Assembly (NCBI GenBank): GCA_036417435.1
Contig: CM070899.1
Coordinates: forward strand, 4,159,001 to 4,223,000
Direction: 5' to 3'
Origin: Inia geoffrensis
Taxonomy: Eukaryota; Chordata; Mammalia; Artiodactyla; Iniidae
Length of the DNA stretch: 64,000 bases
Below the pieces are notes generated by a model. That model saw only the letters and a list, made by a program, of their open reading frames with translations, ran no database searches and was not told where the DNA came from. Below, piece by piece: positions 58,676 to 64,000 of the stretch (within the stretch, counting starts at the first letter, position 1; every line of letters begins with the position of its first letter). The position numbers and the translations under genes are program-made.

Positions 58676-60239
58676 CCTGCAAGAAAGGCCAAGTTCTGAC
58701 CATGACCCTGGCCATTTGGGGGAACTTTTGTGGTGGGAGAATAGCCTCCCCCGCCCCCTGCCCCCCTGCCTGCTGGCCGCCCCCTCTGTCACCTTGGCCG
58801 TGAAAGGACCACTTTGCCTCTCACTCACAAGTGCTTTTCTCTGCTGGGCACTCTCTCTCCTGAAATAGCAAGTCTTGAAAATGTGCTGAGCTGGGGGCCC
58901 TGGGCCCAGCTTCCTGCCCCCTGCGTCCCCACTGGCCCAGGGAGGGCCTCCTCTTCCTTTCAGTGCTCCTCCAAATGAAAGCCTTGAGTGGGCTGGCTCT
59001 GGTCCCTTCCCACTGCAGCTCTGGGAGTGGACGCACGGTCCAACCCTCGAGGGGCCTCAAGGGTCCTCTCCAAGGGGGGTCTGAGGGTTACATCCCCCAG
59101 CAGCTCCCAGACCCTCACCAGCAGATCTTGCAGTCCTAAGTTCACAAGACGTCTGAGTTGCGAGGACCCCCAGGCCATGCCAATCCAGATGCGGCAACCG
59201 AGGCAGGGATGTGACGGAGGAGAGGCCTCCATGAGATGCTGGTGGACCGGAGGGCTGGCCCATCCTCTGGCAGTACAGGCAGTTGAAGGGGGCTTGTTCT
59301 TCACTCTTCGAGGTTGGTGGAAGGTGTCGGGTGCCATCTTGGTGGGTCCGGAGGTCTCAGGCCAGGATATCTGCCATTTTTTTAGAGGGACCGTAGGGCT
59401 TGGACCCCCTACCTGAGTGACCAAGGCTACAGACCCCCAAGGTCACTCTGGGACCTTGTCTGCCAGCTCTCTGTCCACTCCGGCCCCAGGCCCTTGGGCA
59501 CCCAGGATGGCCACTGGGGGGCAGTGTGAGCCAGGACACCTGGCAGGGATCCACCCGGAGGTGCTGGCCGGCCAGCCCTGTCCGAAAGGGAGACAGCCTG
59601 GGCAGGCGAGAGAACCCCCTCGGTGGTCAGCCCAGGACCCCGGCTGCCCTGCCCCAGAGGGCTTGGGGCCAGGGCTCTGCCTGGGGCTGGGAACTTCCCT
59701 AATATCTGTGATCACAGCCCCTCCCCATAGACAATCACACACACAGAGTGCAGACGCACACCCCACCACACACACTTTGCACACACACAGGCCTGGGTGG
59801 GCTGCAGAAGCACCAAATACCCTCCTGGGAATACAGGGACTCTGTGACTTTTCCGTTTGTTTCTCCCCTTCTGGGCGGCCCAGCTGGGCGTCCTGGGACA
59901 GGCCTTACTGCTTGATGGGGGGCCAGCCCCTTGTCAGGGCCCCCCGCCAAGCCCTGCCTTTCTGGGAAACCCCTTGTCCAGCCAGACTGCATCCTCTGGG
60001 TCCTGGGCACCCTCTGCCCCCTCACGGCCCACCACATTGCTCTCTGCAAGGCTGAGCCCACCCTCTCCGGGATTCTCTGCTCCCACTACAACCTCACTGC
60101 CGCCCCAATCCCATACCCTGCTCCCATACCTTGTTCAGCTCTGAGTTCAGACAAGTGTACTTACAGCTTCACTCAGAAGCATGCCTGGTGGGCCGGGGCC
60201 CCAGGGGGTAAGTGGAGGAGGTCAGGCCCCATTCTGGTC
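58676..60239. other. Unique GC-rich sequence
   Basis: Long overlapping open frames (up to 212 codons at 59417) on both strands, with no domain signature. 59744-59792 is a degenerate CA-rich tract. No exon, RNA gene or transposon is supported. Confidence 0.4.
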
Positions 60240-60400
60240 CCCCCACGGGGTGGCCATGGGGAGCCGCGGGGCCTCAGGCCCAGCTCTTCCTCTTCTGTAC
60301 GTGGGGACCAGTTAGCACCGCCCACCCGGCCCCAGGGTTGCTGTGAAGATCAGTTTGTGTAAAGCACGTAGCACAGGGTGGGCATTCAAATCTGCTGGCC
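60240..60400 (-). mobile_element. MIR/L2-like ancient SINE fragment
   Basis: 'ggttgctgtgaagatcagtt' (60337) followed by 'tgtaaagcacgtagcacagg' (60357) resembles the antisense end of a MIR-family element. Confidence 0.45.
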
Positions 60401-62135
60401 CCTTTCCATAGCGCACCCCAGGAGGGGGGCAGCAAGGTCCCAGGGGACCCCTACTGCTATCAGGCTAAGCGGTCTCCTCTTGCCCCCATCCCCCCCGCCC
60501 TGAATTATGAATGCAGTAACCCAGACTGATGTTTTCTTTCAAGATGCCACTCTGAGCTCCTCCATCCCGAGACACTCTTGATGTGATGTTTTCAATTTTC
60601 CCAGGCCTCCGCCTGGCAGGAACCTTCCTAGGGCTCTGATCCTTTGCCATCGATCTTTTTCACCAAGATTCAGTCCCAGTTCTGGGTGGGCTCAGAGAGG
60701 AGGGGCGCCCCGTGGCTTGACACAGGGAGGGGGCGGGCGAGGGGCCACCCCCCGCCCCCAGGAAATGCCCACCAGGCACCCTTTGCCAGCAGTCCCCCAC
60801 CTCAGGGCAGGAGCCAGAAGGCGCTGAAAGGAGCTGTTTGGGTGGGGAGGGGCGAGGGAGGTCTGTGTGGGCTCCAGGGGCCTCAGATCCCCTTGGGGGG
60901 CGGGTTTTCAGGGAGCCCTTGAGGACAGGGGCGCGTTGCGGCTATCATTTTGCCGCAGCTCCGAAAAGCGCCGCAGTTCTCTTGGGCTTTGCAAGCTCTG
61001 CTCTCCAGCTGCCAATATTTTTTGACAGTGAGGCGCAGCTTTTCCCAGACTCCGGCTACTGGGGCTGAGAATGCTGCTCAACACGGGATTAGAACAGCCC
61101 CCGGAGCCATTACCGCATCCACATTAATCACCGGCGATGGCTCAGGGAGGGACTGGCCTCCCATTAGACAGCGCTCTCGTGCTCTGCGCGTGCAGGCGTG
61201 TGTGCGCGTGCGTGACCACGGGTGCACACGTGTGAGCACAGGCACATGTGTGTGTATGAGCATGGGCATGTGCTTTATGTGTGCGTGTGAGTGTGTGCAC
61301 ATAAGTGTGCTCTGTGTGAGCACGTGTGTGTGCAAGTGTGTGAATGCATGTGCTCGCGCACAGGGGTGTGTGTGCCAGCACCTACCCGTGTGAGCAGGCA
61401 TGCATACGTGCACTGCAGTTGCCCGCTGGCAGCATGTCACAAAGCATTCCAGGTTGCTGGAAATAAGCAAGGCAAGTGGGCTGAAGAGCTCAAACAGGTA
61501 TTGTTTGGAAAGTTTCCTTTCTTTCTCACAAACCAAGCCTTGCTTCTGTGGACTTGGCCATTTCCGCTCCATGGTGGCCCTGGCAACGATGTTTACCGGC
61601 CCCGCGGTGAGGACTGGTGGCTGCTTTCAGGGTGGTTGCTGAAAGGTTTGACAGGCAGAAACATCCCCCTGTCTACAGTTTTCATTCTGGTCCCAAAGCC
61701 TCTAGGCAAGGCAACTAACACTCAGTCATCATAATAAATGAGCCTCATGTTTATGTAGGATTTCCATTCAGGAGACCGTTGCCTTGTTGGAAGCTGGTGG
61801 TGGGCGAGCTGGTGCACGCCCTGTGTGGGTGAACACCGGAAGAGACACCATCATGCTGTGTGACCTAAGATCTGCCACCCACTCTCCCTTGGCTTCTTTG
61901 TCACCCAGAATGAAGGCCTGTGGCCAGGCATCCCATTAGGCTCCAAGTTCCGTGAGTCAAAAATTCCTTCTGGGGTGTGGGTCCATGCGTCCTCCCTCCA
62001 AAGACCGCATCCACTGCAGGTTCTGAATGGACGTGACCTTAGGAGAAGAGAAGGAGGGGGAAGTGGAGGGTCTGCTCCTGGGACTGGGGGGGCCATGTGG
62101 GATTTGGGGGCAGTGGTTGGGTCTGTACATTCTTC
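60401..62135. other. Unique sequence with GC-rich tract, GT-rich tract and candidate conserved stretches
   Basis: 60700-60930 is GC-rich with many C and G runs. 60940-61180 and 61440-61750 are repeat-free, moderate-GC stretches that look like candidate conserved non-coding DNA. An AP-1-like 'ctcagtcatcataataaatg' lies near 61721. No coding exon is supported. Confidence 0.35.
61185..61400 (+). repeat. Degenerate GT-rich tract
   Basis: Irregular repeats of GTGTG and GTGTGAGCA-like units (for example 61210-61260 and 61290-61345) lie between unique sequence. Alternating purine-pyrimidine composition makes Z-DNA formation possible. Confidence 0.7.
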
Positions 62136-62148
62136 AAACCCTGCCTTA

Positions 62149-62601
62149 GTCTGTCATACAGGGTGAAGTAAGTCAGAAAGAGAAAAACAAATACCATATG
62201 CTAACACATATATATGGAATCAAAAAAAAAAAAAAAAGGTTACGAAGAACCTAGGGGCAGGACAGGAATAAAGACGTAGAGAATGGACTGGAGGACACGG
62301 GGAGGGGGAAGGGTAAGCTGGGACGAAGTGAGAGAGTGGCATGGACATATATACACAACCAAATGTAATACAGATAGCTAGTGGGAAGCAGCCGCATAGC
62401 ACAAGGAGATCAGCTCAGTGCTCTGTGACCACCTAGACGGGTGGGATAAGGAGGGTGGGAAGGAGGGAGACGCAAGAGGGGGGAGATATGGGGATATATC
62501 TATATGTATGGCTGATTCACTTTGTTATAAAGCAGAAACTGACACAGCATTGTAAAGCAATTATACTCCAATAAAGATGTTTAAAAAACAAAAACAAACC
62601 A
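62149..62601 (+). mobile_element. Young L1 3' end with 13-bp target duplication
   Basis: The element holds the last part of ORF2 ('gaagtaagtcagaaagagaa' 62164), an A-run (62222-62236) and the shared 3'UTR ('ggaagcagccgcatagcaca' 62383), ending 'caataaagatgtttaaaaa'. Perfect repeats 'aaaccctgcctta' lie at 62136-62148 and 62602-62614. It is a 5'-truncated insertion in unique DNA. Confidence 0.95.
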
Positions 62602-62614
62602 AAACCCTGCCTTA

Positions 62615-64000
62615 CTTGAAGGATGACATCAGCCTCCAAGCAAGATACAGCAAAAATGAGTGAAATGCAAGCACACAGAAGTTTCCAGGTTACAGGAAAT
62701 ATAAATGACAATAGGAATTGAACTACAATGAGAAAAGTGGAACATAAGTATTCAGGCCAGTAGGTCTGGCACAGAGGCTTTGGTTGGAGTCTTCAATTTG
62801 GCTCTGAGGTTCCTGGCAGCCAAAGTGAAAAGGGAAATAGGATCAGTTCGATTGTCTTCACTATCCCTTAGGAAAAGCCTTCCCTCCTTTCTCCCCATCA
62901 AGTCACATGGGGATTGTGTGAGACCCCTGGGGAAGGCGGACAAGACCAGTCCATCAGCCTGGAGGTGACTGTCCCAAGGGCTGGCTAGAGCGGTGCCTCC
63001 GTATATGCCTGTGTTAGGAAAATGCTCCATCAAACGTGGAGGTCATTCAGTGCTCTGGAAAGCATGCAGACTTTTCCAGCCTTGGCTCTGAAAGATGCTT
63101 TTCCTGTGAGGCTCCATCTAGGTGGCCCAGAAATGAAAAATGGATAATGTCCCCAAGAACATCTGGACAGCAAATGCCATGACAAGTTCATAAAAGTGTT
63201 CCTTGTAACCACTCCTGGTGAAAGCTGAGGGCACGTCTCCAAACCACAGAGCCTGCAAGGGGACAGTGAGCTTCAGACAGTCGTGCCTGAGGATGGAGCT
63301 GGGTGCAATGCCACCTGCAGCATGTGGCAGGTCATTGTGCCTTCATTGAGCACCTACTGTGTGCAGGACCTGGGGAGGAGATTATGTCCGCAGCCCCGTT
63401 CCATTGGCTCTAGCAGCCCACTTTACGGATGAGGCTCCTGAGGCTCTCAGAAGATCATAGCGCCATAGGTGGCAGGATATCCAGGGCTCTGTAACCACCA
63501 ACACCCCCGCCAGTTCTATGAGTCTTCCCTCCTGTGTCCCCCTAGACTTAGCGGTGATTCTGGGGCACACCGCTCAGGCTGTGGTTCCAGGGCTCTTTGA
63601 CTTGCTGAAGATGGCAGGCGAGGAGGTTCTTGCCACTACTGGTCATGGGTAGGTACCTCCGCGGCCCAGGCCCAGCAGTGGCTTCGATGGGATGGGAGGT
63701 GGCTCTGAGCCAGGAAGCCCTGTCCTGGGGCAGAGCGTGTCACCTGTCACGGGTGGCAGTTCTGTGGGTGGATCTGGGTGTCACAGAGCTCCACTGGTCA
63801 GCTCAGCCTTAGTAAGGGGTGCGGGGCAAACGTGAATAGGTTACACGGAAGAGTGCAGGGACCCCTAGGGGTGTGCTGAGGGGGCAGGAACCTGCCTGGG
63901 GAGCCGGGGGCGGCAGGGGGAGGATGCTCTTGTCCACGCCCTCTGGGTAGGGGCCGGGGGCGGGGCTGGGACGCAGCCGGGGATGGCGCGTGGGGATGAG
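62615..64000. other. Unique sequence, L2-like remnant, CpG-dense right edge
   Basis: 63330-63480 has an L2/MIR-like block ('cattgagcacctactgtgtg' 63345). The last 100 bases are about 80% G+C with about nine CpGs, unlike the CpG-poor neighbourhood, so a CpG island may begin here and continue outside the window. No exon is supported. Confidence 0.4.

Noticed and set aside
61185..61400. CRISPR-like or satellite array
   Set aside because: Units are irregular GT-rich variants without regular spacers; a degenerate low-complexity tract in a mammalian genome.

Overview
The window is a piece of nuclear genome from a mammal, most likely a cetacean (dolphin or whale). The main evidence is its repeats. 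Seven to nine tRNA-Glu-derived SINEs have the CHR-1/CHR-2 structure of Cetartiodactyla in the form common in cetaceans, and several 5'-truncated L1s share one cetartiodactyl-type 3'UTR. The BovB and Bov-A repeats expected in a ruminant were not seen. The species call is inference from repeat content.

No protein-coding gene or exon could be supported. The open reading frames are short, belong to retrotransposon remnants, or are chance frames in GC-rich unique DNA. The window reads as an intergenic or intronic region.

Layout: 1-6.1 kb is old L1 and hAT fragments with some unique DNA and one young L1 tail. 6.7-13.6 kb is a nearly full-length L1 (5'UTR, ORF1, ORF2, 3'UTR), inactivated by stops and an altered reverse-transcriptase active site, with a SINE inserted in ORF2. 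13.6-17.6 kb is GC-richer unique DNA. 17.6-38.1 kb is a dense, nested L1 region. It holds an L2 split by an L1, a probable twin-primed old L1 carrying a perfect 122-bp tandem duplication, a U6 snRNA/L1 chimeric insertion, a solo retroviral LTR with target duplications, and MaLR-type LTRs. 38.1-39.3 kb is a Tigger-type DNA transposon split by both a SINE and an L1. 39.7-64 kb is mostly unique GC-rich DNA with several AT-richer stretches that look like candidate conserved non-coding elements. It also has MaLR and ERVL LTRs, a textbook twin-primed L1 at 52.5-53.8 kb, two hAT-like MITEs, microsatellites, and a CpG-dense right edge.

The strongest observation is the U6/L1 chimera at 29.39-30.98 kb: a full-length U6 snRNA copy fused at its terminal T-run to a 5'-truncated L1. 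It sits between target-site-like repeats inside an older L1. I found no coding system or undescribed gene cluster; the interest here is structural.
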